Shown: piece by piece, positions 1-10,200 of the stretch | How the letters are laid out: each line of letters begins with the position of its first letter | How positions within the stretch are numbered: the stretch's first letter is position 1 | Origin: Vibrio xiamenensis | Lineage (GTDB): Bacteria > Pseudomonadota > Gammaproteobacteria > Enterobacterales > Vibrionaceae | Length of the DNA stretch: 64,000 nucleotides | Assembly (NCBI RefSeq): GCF_900100015.1 | Contig: NZ_FNDD01000003.1 | Coordinates: forward strand, 62,001 to 126,000 | Direction: 5' to 3' | Notes under the pieces: model-generated | What the model was told of the DNA's origin: nothing | Databases searched by the model: none | Seen by the model: only the letters and a program-made list of their open reading frames with translations | Program-made: the position numbers and the translations under genes

Positions 1-1
1 A

Positions 2-1003
2 GACGATAAGTTTTACCGCTACCTTGATGAAGTGATGAGTGCGCTTGCCGCGCGCTGGCCAAATGCCATCATTCAGTTTGAAGATTTCAGCAACAACCAC
101 GCCTACCCGCTGCTGAAAAAATACCAGCATCAATACCGCTGCTTTAACGATGATATTCAAGGCACTGCCACTGTTGCTGTCGCTTCAATCAAACGTGCGC
201 TGACCAAAGCCAACAAACAAGCCAAGAATGCCAAAGTGTTTGTCGTCGGTGGTGGTTCAGCCGGTTGTGGGATTGCGGATCTTATCAATCGCAGCTTTGG
301 ATTTGAGCAAGGTGCTGTCTACCTTGTTGACCGTGACGGCGTGTTATTTGCCGATGACCCTCTGAATGAAATGCAAACGCCGCTGGCGCGCCCGACATCT
401 GAGCGCCCTGTAGCCGGCGAACCACTAGCGCTGCTTGAAGCGGTTAAGCACATTCAACCTGACGTGATTGTTGGTGTGACGGGTGTGACGGGCTTGTTTA
501 GCGAAGCGGTAATTCGCGCCATGGCAGAAGGTACTCATATGCCGGTTATCATGCCACTCTCAAACCCAGTTAGCGCTTGTGAAGTAACGCCACAACAAGT
601 TTTCGACTGGATTGGTGACCAAGCGATTGTGATGACGGGCAGCCCGTTTGCGCCAATCGAATTTGAAGGTCGCAGCCATGTCATTTCACAGTGTAATAAC
701 GTCTATGTGTTCCCAGGCATCGGCCTTGGCGCACACGTGGTTAATGCCACCACGATCACCGATACTATGCTGCAAAAAGCCATGGATGCACTGGCGAGCT
801 TTGAATGCGCACGCAACACTGACTACGAAGTGTTACCAGCGATTGAATCAACGCTGGATATTTCCAAAGCAATTGCCCACGCGGTTGCCATTCAAGCGAT
901 TGAAGAAGGCGCAAGCGCCGAACAAAACCTGACGCTTGAACAGCTGACCCAGCGCATCGACAAAGCATTCTGGAATCCGAACCTAGACACGTTCCACGCC
1001 TAA
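2..1003 (+). CDS. maeA: NAD-dependent malic enzyme, 3' part (5' end outside window)
   Basis: Oxidative decarboxylation of malate to pyruvate with NAD reduction, in the cytoplasm. The frame is open from base 2, so the first ATG (base 32) is internal and the gene is cut by the window edge; about 333 C-terminal residues are present of roughly 560 usual for the family. Visible motifs are IIQFEDFSNNHAYPLL, FNDDIQGTA (substrate/metal region) and a Rossmann dinucleotide loop VVGGGSAGCGIADL, followed by GVTGVTGLF and SNPVSACEVTP, the usual order of the NAD-binding domain. The family call is firm; the gene name rests on overall resemblance to the E. coli-type large malic enzymes and on absence of a phosphotransacetylase domain at the C terminus (which would mark MaeB). 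Confidence 0.93.
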   Translation, partial: DDKFYRYLDEVMSALAARWPNAIIQFEDFSNNHAYPLLKKYQHQYRCFNDDIQGTATVAVASIKRALTKANKQAKNAKVFVVGGGSAGCGIADLINRSFGFEQGAVYLVDRDGVLFADDPLNEMQTPLARPTSERPVAGEPLALLEAVKHIQPDVIVGVTGVTGLFSEAVIRAMAEGTHMPVIMPLSNPVSACEVTPQQVFDWIGDQAIVMTGSPFAPIEFEGRSHVISQCNNVYVFPGIGLGAHVVNATTITDTMLQKAMDALASFECARNTDYEVLPAIESTLDISKAIAHAVAIQAIEEGASAEQNLTLEQLTQRIDKAFWNPNLDTFHA

Positions 1004-1131
1004 GCGGCTTAAACTGTCACACGCCAATTTCTGCCCGGTGAGAAAAGGAACCTTCCACCGGACAGTCACCCAGCCAACGCCCTTTTTTACTCCACTTTCT
1101 TTACTCAACGCCTGCTTACTCAACAAACTGG

Positions 1132-2682
1132 CTACTCAACAAACTGCTGCATTAGCCGTTTTAACGCTTCGATACCGTCCACCAACTGGCGAGTACGCTG
1201 CACTGAGCTTTGCGAATGCTCAGAGGTATGATTGGCCAAACTCTGGATATTGGCGATATTACTGTTGATCTCGCGAGTCACGCCTGCTTGCTGCTCAACC
1301 GCGCTGGCGATTTGATGGCTGTTGTCAGCCACTTGCGTGAGTTTATGGTTGATGTCTTTGAGCACCTCACCGGTACTGCCTGCTCGTTGCTGGCACTGGT
1401 TAGAAAGCTCAATACCATGCTGCATTGAATCAAACGCGCGCGTCACCGTACCTTGAAATTGGTTGAGCATGGCCTGAATCTCATCGGCTGAATCGCTGGT
1501 TTTGGCCGCCAATTGGCGCACTTCATCCGCCACTACCGCAAATCCACGCCCTTGCTCACCAGCACGCGCCGCTTCAATCGCCGCGTTGAGCGCCAGCAAA
1601 TTGGTTTGCTCTGAGATTTGGCTGATGACGGTTAACACCTGACGAATGTCTTGAGTCTCGGTTTGCAAGGTATCGATGATCTGCTGCGACTCACCCAAAG
1701 CACTGACCAGCTGATTAATCGCTTGGTCAGTTTTCGCCAAACTTTGCTGACTCTCAGCAGATTGCAGCGCCGCAGCTTGAGTCAAACCATGGGCATCAGC
1801 AGCCGAGTTCGCCACATCTTGAATCGAATGTGTGAGCTCTTCCACCGCCGTTGCCACGCTTTGAGTTTCTTCACACTGCTGCTCTAAGCTACGACCAATG
1901 GTTTGAATATTGGCAAACTCTTTCTCAGCCGAGTGCAATATCTGCCCCGACGTCTCTGTCGCTCTGGCAGTCACCGCGCGAAGCTCCGCTTTACGCATCA
2001 ATAACGCCAGCTCTAAGCGCGAGTAATCATCAAAATGTCCGGTATACGGTTTCTCCATCAATGGATTGACGTACGCTTGCTGTGCCAACTCGCTTAAATG
2101 CCGATAACGCTGATGTTGATAAATGGAAGTCGTAAGTAAGCCGGTGCTCACTATCGCCACCAAAGAAGCCAACCATGACGGCGCAAGCACCAATTCCGCG
2201 CCGCAGCCCACCAAGGTAAGCGACGATAACCCCACCAATATTTGATGCAGTGGAAAACGCCATTGACGTGATGTTTTCCCGGCTTGCAACGTTTGGTACA
2301 ACTCCTCGGCGCGCTCGGTTTGCTGCTGGCTTGGCTTTGAGCGTACCGATTGATACTCCACCACGCGGCCTTGCGCATCGCGAATCGGGGTGACAAACGC
2401 TGACACCCAATAATGATAACCGCGATCTTTACACTGATTCTTAACCAGCCCCATCCAGCTTTTACCTTGGCCAAGGTAGTGCCACAACTGAGCAAACGCC
2501 GCTTTGGGCATATCATGGTGACGCACGATATTATGCAACTCACCGTCGAGTTCCTCGGGCTGATAGCCAGCGATCTCGCAAAAATCCGGATTGGCGTAAG
2601 TGATATGGCTTTGCGGATCGGTTGTCGAAATCAGATTAGCGTTCGCTGGGTAAGTTTTATTGCGAGTGATGCGGCTGGTCAT
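1132..2682 (-). CDS. Methyl-accepting chemotaxis protein with N-terminal PAS domain (Aer-like)
   Basis: Chemoreceptor of 516 residues that signals to the CheA/CheW array. An N-terminal PAS domain (about residues 10-115; [15 protein letters not shown]) is followed by a hydrophobic hairpin at about 146-188, a short linker and a long methyl-accepting coiled coil from about 230 to the end. The highly conserved hairpin tip ([19 protein letters not shown], then [14 protein letters not shown]) lies near residues 367-402. There is no periplasmic ligand domain, so sensing is likely cytoplasmic, as in Aer (redox/energy taxis), but FAD binding cannot be seen from sequence. It is convergent with the malic enzyme gene and stands alone as a transcription unit. 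Confidence 0.93.
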   Translation of the reverse strand: MTSRITRNKTYPANANLISTTDPQSHITYANPDFCEIAGYQPEELDGELHNIVRHHDMPKAAFAQLWHYLGQGKSWMGLVKNQCKDRGYHYWVSAFVTPIRDAQGRVVEYQSVRSKPSQQQTERAEELYQTLQAGKTSRQWRFPLHQILVGLSSLTLVGCGAELVLAPSWLASLVAIVSTGLLTTSIYQHQRYRHLSELAQQAYVNPLMEKPYTGHFDDYSRLELALLMRKAELRAVTARATETSGQILHSAEKEFANIQTIGRSLEQQCEETQSVATAVEELTHSIQDVANSAADAHGLTQAAALQSAESQQSLAKTDQAINQLVSALGESQQIIDTLQTETQDIRQVLTVISQISEQTNLLALNAAIEAARAGEQGRGFAVVADEVRQLAAKTSDSADEIQAMLNQFQGTVTRAFDSMQHGIELSNQCQQRAGSTGEVLKDINHKLTQVADNSHQIASAVEQQAGVTREINSNIANIQSLANHTSEHSQSSVQRTRQLVDGIEALKRLMQQFVE

Positions 2683-2850
2683 TAAAAATTCTCATTCATC
2701 CATAAGTGCTAAGTTAACTGCCAAGCCATTTTATAAACGCATTGGGCTTTCTATACATGACACTTATCAATGAAAGCCAAATTATATTCTTATCACTAAC
2801 AAAATGTGACCCTGTACCAAAGTCAGTGGCGATGTAGGGACCGTAAAAGC

Positions 2851-2893
2851 AAAAACCACCTTACGCCTGTGCATACAAGACATAAGGTGGTTT
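2851..2893 (-). terminator. Hairpin terminator downstream of the MACPF gene
   Basis: An 11-bp perfect stem (AAACCACCTTA at 2853-2863 with TAAGGTGGTTT at 2883-2893) and a 19-nt loop lie 42 bp beyond the MACPF stop; read leftward the stem ends in a T run. The loop is long for a rho-independent terminator. Confidence 0.55.
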
Positions 2894-2934
2894 ACTTAAA
2901 AAGCAGTCAAAAGTTGGCAACAAAAAAAGAACGA

Positions 2935-4413
2935 CTACTCTTTTTTGGAGATTGGTAACATAAAGTCCGCTTGCAACAGTTTCAATGCCACCACACTTTT
3001 GGCGCGGCTGGACGAGCTGACTTTGATGCCCTGAATTACTTTGCCATTATTGTTTTCTGGTTCATACACCACTTCAAACCCGCCGCCGCTACTATGTGGC
3101 GCGTGCATATGGGAGACCAGCGGCTCTAAAGCCGAAACCGACTGATTGAATTTGTCTTTAACCTGAGTAATCAACTGGTAGTAAGCCACTAAACGGTTGA
3201 GGTTATTACTTTCTTCTCGCAGACCAAGTCCAGTCAGCGCGCAGCCTTCTGGCACTTCAACCAGGCGTTCATAATCTCCCGGATTAAAGCTGTTTTTGTC
3301 ACCGTCGACTCGCCATTCTCTAAACCCAGTGGCAGCGTTTTCAAACTGCACGGCGCAGCGGGTAAAGTGGCACTTACTGTTAATCCGCGCGCCAAAACCG
3401 GTAACAAATTCAAGCGGATCCACGGTAAAACATCCAACTTGAATGCCATGATCACCTGGCCGAGAATAATCTTTCCACACCGGATCATAGCAGCGCGGCG
3501 TATACAAACGCGTAAACTCCATCTCAAGCGTATCTCTGCGAGTACTGTCTTTACATAGCTCCCAAACAGGCAGCAGCCCTTTATCGGTAAACGCCATCCA
3601 ATCTGGGTTATCTGCAACGGTACTCACCCAATCATCCCACTGCTGATCATTGAGTAAGCTCGGATCGCCACCGAGAATCTGCAAACCTGTTTGCGAGTAA
3701 ACATCGCTGGTGTTGACCTCAGTGCTAATACCAAATTCCGCAAACCCCGACACCCGCGCATACTTGGCTTTAGCTTGGGTGCTAAATTGCTGCAAACTTG
3801 AATAGTGTTGACTGCTGCCAGAACACATATAAGAGGCTCTCCCCCCTAAACGCACCCCTGCTACAATATGGGTTCCCCACTCATTGAACAGCGTTTTAGC
3901 TGGCACTTCAGGCGAATTAAGCGCGTTATCAAACTCTGGTATCAGAGCTAAATCGCGATAATTGGCCAGACGAAGCGTCCCGTACTGACACATCACATTA
4001 ATAGCGACAAAATGGGTGCTCTTTTCGGTGCGAACATTTTGACTGTATTCCATAGTCAGTGAGCCCGAAAACGCGCCATAACGGCCCCGAACCCCGGCAC
4101 GCGTGGAGATTTCCTTCTCAAAACTTCGAAATGAAGTTTGTTCTATGGTGTCTTTTTCACTCAAACTTTGGCCATTATTGAGTTCGCAAATTTGCGGATA
4201 GACGTAATACTGATTGCCCACCTTAACCGGTTCACTCGCCATCACATTGATATCTTGAAACACTGCTGGGCGTGACGAATTGCACGATTCCGCACTCGCC
4301 ATCAGCCCTTGAAAGTCATACAGTTTGCCAATTGAATGGGCGCCTGAGACTAATTCGGCCTCGATATCTGCCCCAAAAGTTGGGACGGATTTGATTGCTG
4401 TCTGTTCAGCCAT
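2935..4413 (-). CDS. MACPF (membrane attack complex/perforin) domain protein
   Basis: Predicted pore-forming or pore-derived protein of 492 residues. The MACPF signature is clear: NEWGTH at residues 177-182 followed after six residues by GG (190-191), i.e. the [YW]GTH-x-GG hallmark. Segments at about 85-130 and 195-260, rich in Ser/Thr and alternating polar residues, sit where the two membrane-inserting helix bundles lie in the family. After the MACPF core (to about 310) comes a C-terminal domain with FVTGFGARINSK and ALTGLGLREESNN repeats that resembles the beta-prism-like lectin/targeting domain of bacterial MACPF proteins such as Photorhabdus Plu-MACPF. No signal peptide is seen (starts MAEQTAIKSVPTFG), so export, if any, is non-classical or by lysis. 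A GGAAATAA ribosome site precedes the ATG. Target cell and lytic activity are unknown; Plu-MACPF was reported non-lytic. Confidence 0.88.
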   Translation of the reverse strand: MAEQTAIKSVPTFGADIEAELVSGAHSIGKLYDFQGLMASAESCNSSRPAVFQDINVMASEPVKVGNQYYVYPQICELNNGQSLSEKDTIEQTSFRSFEKEISTRAGVRGRYGAFSGSLTMEYSQNVRTEKSTHFVAINVMCQYGTLRLANYRDLALIPEFDNALNSPEVPAKTLFNEWGTHIVAGVRLGGRASYMCSGSSQHYSSLQQFSTQAKAKYARVSGFAEFGISTEVNTSDVYSQTGLQILGGDPSLLNDQQWDDWVSTVADNPDWMAFTDKGLLPVWELCKDSTRRDTLEMEFTRLYTPRCYDPVWKDYSRPGDHGIQVGCFTVDPLEFVTGFGARINSKCHFTRCAVQFENAATGFREWRVDGDKNSFNPGDYERLVEVPEGCALTGLGLREESNNLNRLVAYYQLITQVKDKFNQSVSALEPLVSHMHAPHSSGGGFEVVYEPENNNGKVIQGIKVSSSSRAKSVVALKLLQADFMLPISKKE

Positions 4414-5239
4414 TGTGTTTATTTCCCTATCTTATTTAACTCAATTGAGAATCACTTTCTCAACCTCAATGCGTAATAAATTCGCCCAACCGAACAAGGT
4501 TGAGCGATATTCATTCGCAACGCTAAACATTGGACGAAAAATCTAGCCACGACAAACAAAGCTAAGTGATTGATAATTTATATTATTCATATAAAACAGA
4601 ATGTTAAGAGAATGTATTAACCGCAATGTAAAGGTTAAATAATTCAAGGCTTATTTATAATAAATAAAGCAAACTATTCTTGGATTTAATAATTCGGCGC
4701 AGTTTCTGTCCAAGTCGCCTTGTGAACACAGACGCATTTCAAGGTAAGTTTTTCTATATGCTTCATTTTTCATATTCCGCAATTTTCTAATCCGACCAGT
4801 CGACCAAAAGCACTACGCAGCACTAGCCACTTTTCAGCAACACCCAAAACCATCACCCGCCATCAGAACTGGTGATATCGCGCATTGAAAATAAATAACG
4901 TGCTGCAGATTGCTCACTTTATTAATTTAATTACCAAAATAAATTGTCACATAAAATATAAACAAAACAATAACTAGTTAAACTTAAAATAATAGAATTA
5001 ACGATAAATAAATATCACAAACAAAAAACAGCCTAATCAGTTTGTTATATTATTAAAAAACTAAGTTGTTGTTTTTACATTTTATTTCATGCAGAACATC
5101 ACTTTTTATATTGGCAAAACGCTTATATATTCATCAAGCAATTATGAAGTTATAAAACACTTATACAGTTGTGGAACAAATGTCGTTTAGAACATTACCG
5201 ATTATATATCGTATCCAATAATGCAAATAAGGAAACACA
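4414..5239. other. AT-rich intergenic region between MACPF and arabinanase genes
   Basis: About 825 bp of visibly AT-rich sequence between divergently oriented genes. No coding frame with a ribosome site is seen. It presumably holds both promoters and may bind H-NS-type silencers; no clear operator was recognised. Confidence 0.5.
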
Positions 5240-6649
5240 ATGAAAAAACATCACACGGGTTTATTACTTTGCTCTGCCGTGCTCGCCAGTCCACTGGCTC
5301 TGGCATTAGATAACGGGGTTTACACCATTACCTCAAAACACAGCGATAAGTTGCTCGAAGTCACCAGTTGTTTGAGTGATGATGGCGACAATGTCGGCGT
5401 CTGGTCTGATACTGGCTACGACTGCCAAAAATGGTTAATCACTAACCAAGGCGATGATCAGTACGCGATCATCAACCTAAACAGTGGCAAAGCGTTGGAA
5501 GTTTACGAGTTTTCTAGCGACGATGGAGCTAACGTCAGCCAGTGGGAATTTAACTACCAAGACGGCCAGTTATGGACCATCGAGGAAAACGACGGTTACT
5601 ACAGCTTTATCAACGTCAATAGCGGTAAAGCTCTCGACTTATATGATTTTGATACCTCCGATGGCGCCAACGTCGACCAATGGGAATACACCGCCAATGA
5701 TGCTCAGTTGTGGACGCTTACCAAAACCGCCAGCGTTGAATCTGAGCCCTACGATCCATCCGTCACCGGCGGCAGTGAAGACCACTGGGAGTTGTCGGGC
5801 AACTTAGTCACTCACGATCCAACCTTAACTTATGAAGACGGTATTTGGTGGGAATTTCAAACCAGCGAAACCGGTATTGCTGGTAAATACTCAACCGACG
5901 GGCTGACATGGCTTGCTGCCGACAACATTTTCGCTGACGGTTTAGATTGGTGGACCGACTATGTACCCGAGAACGACGGCCTTAACGTTTGGGCGCCAGA
6001 CATCAAATTCTATAATGGCACCGCGTGGATGTATTACACCGTGTCCACTTTTGGTTCAAATACCTCTGCGATTGGCTTAACCTCAACTGACAGCATCGTT
6101 GGTGGCGGCTGGCAAGATGACGGCTTGGTACTCAATACCACCGAAAATGACGATGATTATAATGCGCTCGACCCGGATTTGGTTGTTGCCAAAGATGGCG
6201 CGCCATGGCTGGTATTTGGCTCTTGGTTCTCAGGCATCAAGTTAACGCGTATCAACCCAGAAACCATGAAACCATTTGGTCCGTTATATGATTTGGCGGC
6301 TCGCTCTGGCGGCATTGAAGCGCCAAGCATCATCTATCGCCAAGGTTATTACTACCTGTTCGTTTCTGTCGGCGTGTGCTGCCAAGGCACCGATAGTACT
6401 TATCAAATCGCCTATGGCCGCTCTGAGTACATCACTGGCCCTTACGTGAATAAATCTGGCGAAACCATGCTCGATGGCAACGTCGAAATCTTTGACTCAG
6501 GTAATGACCGCTGGGTTGGACCAGGCGGCCAAGATATTCTCAACACCGATGTGATTATCCGCCACGCCTACGATGCCGAAGATGACGGAACCCCCAAAAT
6601 GCTAATCAGTATTCTTAACTGGGATTCAGACGGCTGGCCAACTTATTAA
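5240..6649 (+). CDS. Secreted endo-alpha-1,5-L-arabinanase (GH43) with N-terminal ricin-type lectin domain
   Basis: Cleaves alpha-1,5-arabinan side chains of pectin outside the cell. A signal peptide (about 1-23, MKKHHTGLLLCSAVLASPLALA) leads into three ricin-B/CBM13-like repeats (about 24-160), each ending in QxW (QKW, QLW, QLW) and two carrying SGKALxxY and DGANVxQWE. A GH43 five-bladed propeller follows from about 175 to 469. The expected catalytic acids are visible: Asp183 in THDPT (base), Asp331 in NALDPD (pKa modulator) and Glu380 in GGIEAPS (acid); WAPDI and WDSDGWP are also typical of arabinanases. The ribosome site AAGGAA is 7 nt before the ATG. No transporter or arabinose gene lies nearby, so products would be taken up by systems encoded elsewhere. 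The exact GH43 subfamily and linkage specificity are inference. Confidence 0.9.
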   Translation: MKKHHTGLLLCSAVLASPLALALDNGVYTITSKHSDKLLEVTSCLSDDGDNVGVWSDTGYDCQKWLITNQGDDQYAIINLNSGKALEVYEFSSDDGANVSQWEFNYQDGQLWTIEENDGYYSFINVNSGKALDLYDFDTSDGANVDQWEYTANDAQLWTLTKTASVESEPYDPSVTGGSEDHWELSGNLVTHDPTLTYEDGIWWEFQTSETGIAGKYSTDGLTWLAADNIFADGLDWWTDYVPENDGLNVWAPDIKFYNGTAWMYYTVSTFGSNTSAIGLTSTDSIVGGGWQDDGLVLNTTENDDDYNALDPDLVVAKDGAPWLVFGSWFSGIKLTRINPETMKPFGPLYDLAARSGGIEAPSIIYRQGYYYLFVSVGVCCQGTDSTYQIAYGRSEYITGPYVNKSGETMLDGNVEIFDSGNDRWVGPGGQDILNTDVIIRHAYDAEDDGTPKMLISILNWDSDGWPTY

Positions 6650-6664
6650 CCCCACCAAACGACA

Positions 6665-6688
6665 AGAGCTAAGCGCAGGCTTAGCTCT
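6665..6688 (+). terminator. Hairpin between arabinanase and cdiI
   Basis: Perfect 10-bp stem AGAGCTAAGC / GCTTAGCTCT with GCAG loop, 15 bp after the arabinanase stop; no strong T run. Being symmetric, it could serve both converging genes. Confidence 0.6.
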
Positions 6689-6730
6689 CTTCATCTCTGA
6701 TAAAATAAAGTCAAAGAAAATGCAAATTCG

Positions 6731-7018
6731 TTATTCTGACCAACCATCATGAATAATAATTTTCTCACATTCATCTGCTAAATTCGAAAATCCTGTAGAC
6801 ATATCCAACAACGACGCTCTAATTAGAATTAAAGAATTTAGTAGTGCGACCTCTTCATTTTCGCTGAGCCTCTCTTGAAGCTCATCTATTCTCTGTTTAA
6901 AACTCTTTATATCCTCAGATAAGTCATCGATTTCTTGATTAATACTCCTAACGTCAACAGCAGGTTCTAATGGTAAACGTTCAAGATACTTGGATAAGTT
7001 GTTTAAGTTTTCAATCAT
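6731..7018 (-). CDS. Candidate immunity protein for the CdiA toxin tail (unrecognised family)
   Basis: Small acidic protein of 95 residues directly behind the large exoprotein gene. Its ATG overlaps the exoprotein stop as ATGA (start at 7018, stop TGA at 7015-7017), the tight coupling usual for toxin/immunity pairs. The middle (about residues 24-60; INQEIDDLSEDIKSFKQRID...) is a predicted helical heptad coiled coil; the rest looks helical too. I do not recognise the family. It does not resemble the beta-rich ImmE3 immunity protein, even though the toxin tail looks colicin-E3-like, so a different inhibitory fold is implied if the role is right. The gene is clearly richer in AT than most of the exoprotein gene. 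Position is the main evidence for its role; a chaperone-like or unrelated role is possible. Confidence 0.65.
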   Translation of the reverse strand: MIENLNNLSKYLERLPLEPAVDVRSINQEIDDLSEDIKSFKQRIDELQERLSENEEVALLNSLILIRASLLDMSTGFSNLADECEKIIIHDGWSE

Positions 7019-7251
7019 TTTGGTAAAGTTCTCCCCTGTTTTAAAGCTACCTTAGTTTTTTTCTCATTAACAGTACCATCAAGGTTTAAAACAACTTTTA
7101 TTTTGTTTTGTTTATTGAAAACTTCAAGATGGTCTTTATGCTTACCATCCAAATAGACTTGATCTCCTACTTTTAATATATTTCCTTTTTTTTCAGTAAC
7201 TTCATAAACTCGCTGACCTTGATATTTTTTGGGACTCTTTTTCGTACTATT
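7015..7251 (-). other. CdiA C-terminal toxin domain, colicin E3/pyocin-type rRNase candidate
   Basis: The last ~78 residues are basic and follow a disordered linker. They contain Asp2574, His2577 and Glu2582 in YLDGKHKDHLEVF, followed by a beta-turn segment LNLDGTVN and an arginine (Arg2613) close to the C terminus. Colicin E3 uses Asp510, His513, Glu517 and Arg545 near its own C terminus in WDSQHGELEGY...; here the Glu is one residue further along. By that comparison the domain would cut 16S rRNA or another RNA. This is pattern matching by eye, not an alignment score. Confidence 0.55.
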
Positions 7252-10200
7252 TGCTACAATTTCTCCAAATCCCGGCTGATTTAGGAAATCCTCCATTTTA
7301 TCGACGGCTCCTTGGTTGGGCTCATAGTCAGTAGAGCTAGAGGTCACATCCAATAATGGATCAACACCCGAATCTGATGGGCTTTCTGTGCTACCCAACC
7401 CTTGTTCGTTGGTTGCCGTCGTCTCTGTTGACGGAGCTATCGGCTCTGCTGACTCGGTTACCGTAGTCGGATCATGGCTGTCTTGAACAGGTAATGAAGT
7501 CGAAGGATCTATTGAGTCGGCTTTCTCACTATTACTGCGCAACTCTTCAGCTTTAGCTACAACTTCCGCAGAAAATTGGGGCTGCTGTAAGTATTCATAA
7601 GAGGCTCTACGATCTCGGCTTGTGTCAGCTGATTTATAATCATCTAAAGATTGATTATACAGTTGCGCTAACTGCTGAATTTCCTGGTCTGAATATTGGG
7701 GTTCGAAATTCCAATTAAGTACTCCAGAACCATGAGAACTTCCAAACGAGCCAAACACCATGTCGCTACTAGCAATACCATAAGAAATACCTGCGCCTGC
7801 AACTAAAAGCGATGCCCCACTAACCAATTCAGGAGAGATTGCTGGGATCAGCAACCAAACAAAGTTGTCTCCTTTGCTTTTATCTAGTCCATCATATTCA
7901 GAATTATTCTGAATAACTCCAAATTCTGTATTACCAACATGGTTATTACTACTAGCCAAATCACCATAGCCATTAATACCTAATCCAACATCTAGATAAT
8001 CCCCTATATTGCTTCCAAAATGGTCTGCATAGGTTTCGTTTTCCGTATCAGAGTATTGCTGACCACCGTTGGCGACATCCTGAGCGATCATCTCATGAAC
8101 AGCTTCATGTACAGCAACTTGATTCAGTAGCTTAGTATCTCCGATCCTAGCATCGTTGATGTACGCATCACCCGTTTCATCAGAATGGAAACCTAGGCGA
8201 ACATCGTCTGATTTGTCGATAATCTTGTTTTCATACCCATCCGTTTCATAGCCAAGCTCTACCATTACCGTATGAGTAACATCATCAAGCATCGCTTCTT
8301 TTTCTTGAGCGGTTAAATCTGGGTTTTGTAATGCAGCGGCCAGTTGAGGATCATTGGCAATTCTGGCTTTCACCGCATTATACGAATCCAATTGTTTCTG
8401 TGTTTCAAACACAATGTCTTCAACACCAACACGCTCTGTCATTATCGCCAGCGCAATACTTTCACGAATCATATCAGTGACCATCACGTCCTCTGATATT
8501 TTGTTGCGCCCAGTTTCTGAGAAGAATCGATGATCCACTGTAAAATCAAAATCGCCTTGCTGGCGTGTTACATCGTAAAGATCTTTATCAGATTGAGTAA
8601 TATCGCGATTTAAAGAAGTCAGTTGCTCGTCATCAGTTTGAGTAACTTGAATATCACCCGAGCCAATGGTTGCGAGTGATTTAGTCTTTTGATAATTCGA
8701 CTCATCGCTATACTGAAGGTTTGACGATCCCTCAGAGAGATCAAACTGACCTGTCTTATCTGTTCCGATATTGCCACTTACATTGGCGCTCTGATTACTT
8801 TGGTAGCTGGTATTACTGAGGTCAGAATAAGTCAACGTATTAGTGGAAAGCGATAGCGCCCCTAAATCTTCCCCCTGCTCATTACTTGTAGCGAGCACAG
8901 CACCTTTTAAGTCGGTATTCCCAGCAACAGTAATATCAGCACTGCCCCCAGAAATAATCGATGTAGTAATGGTATTTCGGTTAGAAGAAGTGCCACTCCC
9001 TAAGTTAAACCCACCATTAACCCCGTTGATGTCAGTTCCACTCGCAGAATTCGACGTGCTGGTCGATAGTCCGCCACTTACACCTTGATTGTGACTGCTG
9101 CTAGTATTCAGATTTTGTACCGATGCGACATTAAGGTCGCCGCCGACATTCACCTCCAATTCAGAACCTGCGCTAACATTAGCGCCGATAATATTTGTAT
9201 CTTGCTGTGAGGAAAGAGTAATGCGGTTACTCGACAATGAGCTGTTGGTATAACTCGTTGAATTAGATTGGCTACCAGAACGACTTAAATTGGCATTAAT
9301 ATTTGCCCCGGTCGCAGCACCATGAGCTGATAAAGAAAGCGAAATGGAGCCAGATTGCCCTGAATTCTGACTCTGAGTTTCATCTTCAGACGCCGTTACG
9401 TTGATGGTATTACTCGAAAGAGCAAGAGTATCCGAAGCGGAAATAGTCGACCCTTGGACAGTAATCTCGTCCTCGTCGTTTAATCCAGAGCTGATTGTGA
9501 CATTTTGACCTGAAAGCGCAGATGCAACGGAAGCTGTACCACTATTGGTCGTGGTATTTTTCGAAACACTCATATTAACGTCAAGGGAAGCGTTAAATCC
9601 TTGAGTAACACTGCTGTCCATTGAAGTATGAATTTGCTGAGCAAGAAGAGTAGATTTGGATGCCACATCTTCCGTAGCCAACGCAATGCCTGCGGTATAC
9701 CAAGATTCATCGGCTTTAGACGCGGAAATCAGGTTGCTTAATTCGGTTAGATCTTCCTGTGAAACACCCGCGACGTTGTTGTCCAAGTCTTGCTGAAGCT
9801 TAGCGTAACTCTCTTCTAACTCTGATAATTGGTCTTTGTAATCTTGATAATCATCTTTTGCTTGTTTAAGCGCTTTAACTGAGTCTTTGAGTGCCACCGA
9901 GGCATCGTAAGTATCTGCTATTTGATGTTTAACGGTAAAATTAACCGCTGCACTACCATGAGTTTGGTCGGTTTGAGTTTGATAAGTATCTTTAACTTCT
10001 TGAACTAATACATCGCCTTTTGCACTGAGCGATAAATTGCCTTGGGCATCAGCATCGTTGTCAGCAGCTAACTGAGAACCTTCAATGACAATATCCTGCT
10101 GGCTGTCCAACGTGACATCATTTTTCGCAATAATAGACGATGCTGTATGCGACGTTGATTGAGTTTGAGTATCGACTTTGTCATAACTCGCCTGCGCAAT

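Noticed and set aside
1036-1063. Imperfect CCGGTG...CACCGG hairpin after the malic enzyme gene
   Set aside because: Only six paired bases and no T run; could be a weak terminator, but not convincing enough to list.
9790-9890. Coiled-coil insertion in CdiA as a frame error or fused second gene
   Set aside because: The reading frame is continuous and the segment recurs in long TpsA proteins as a normal irregularity between repeat blocks.
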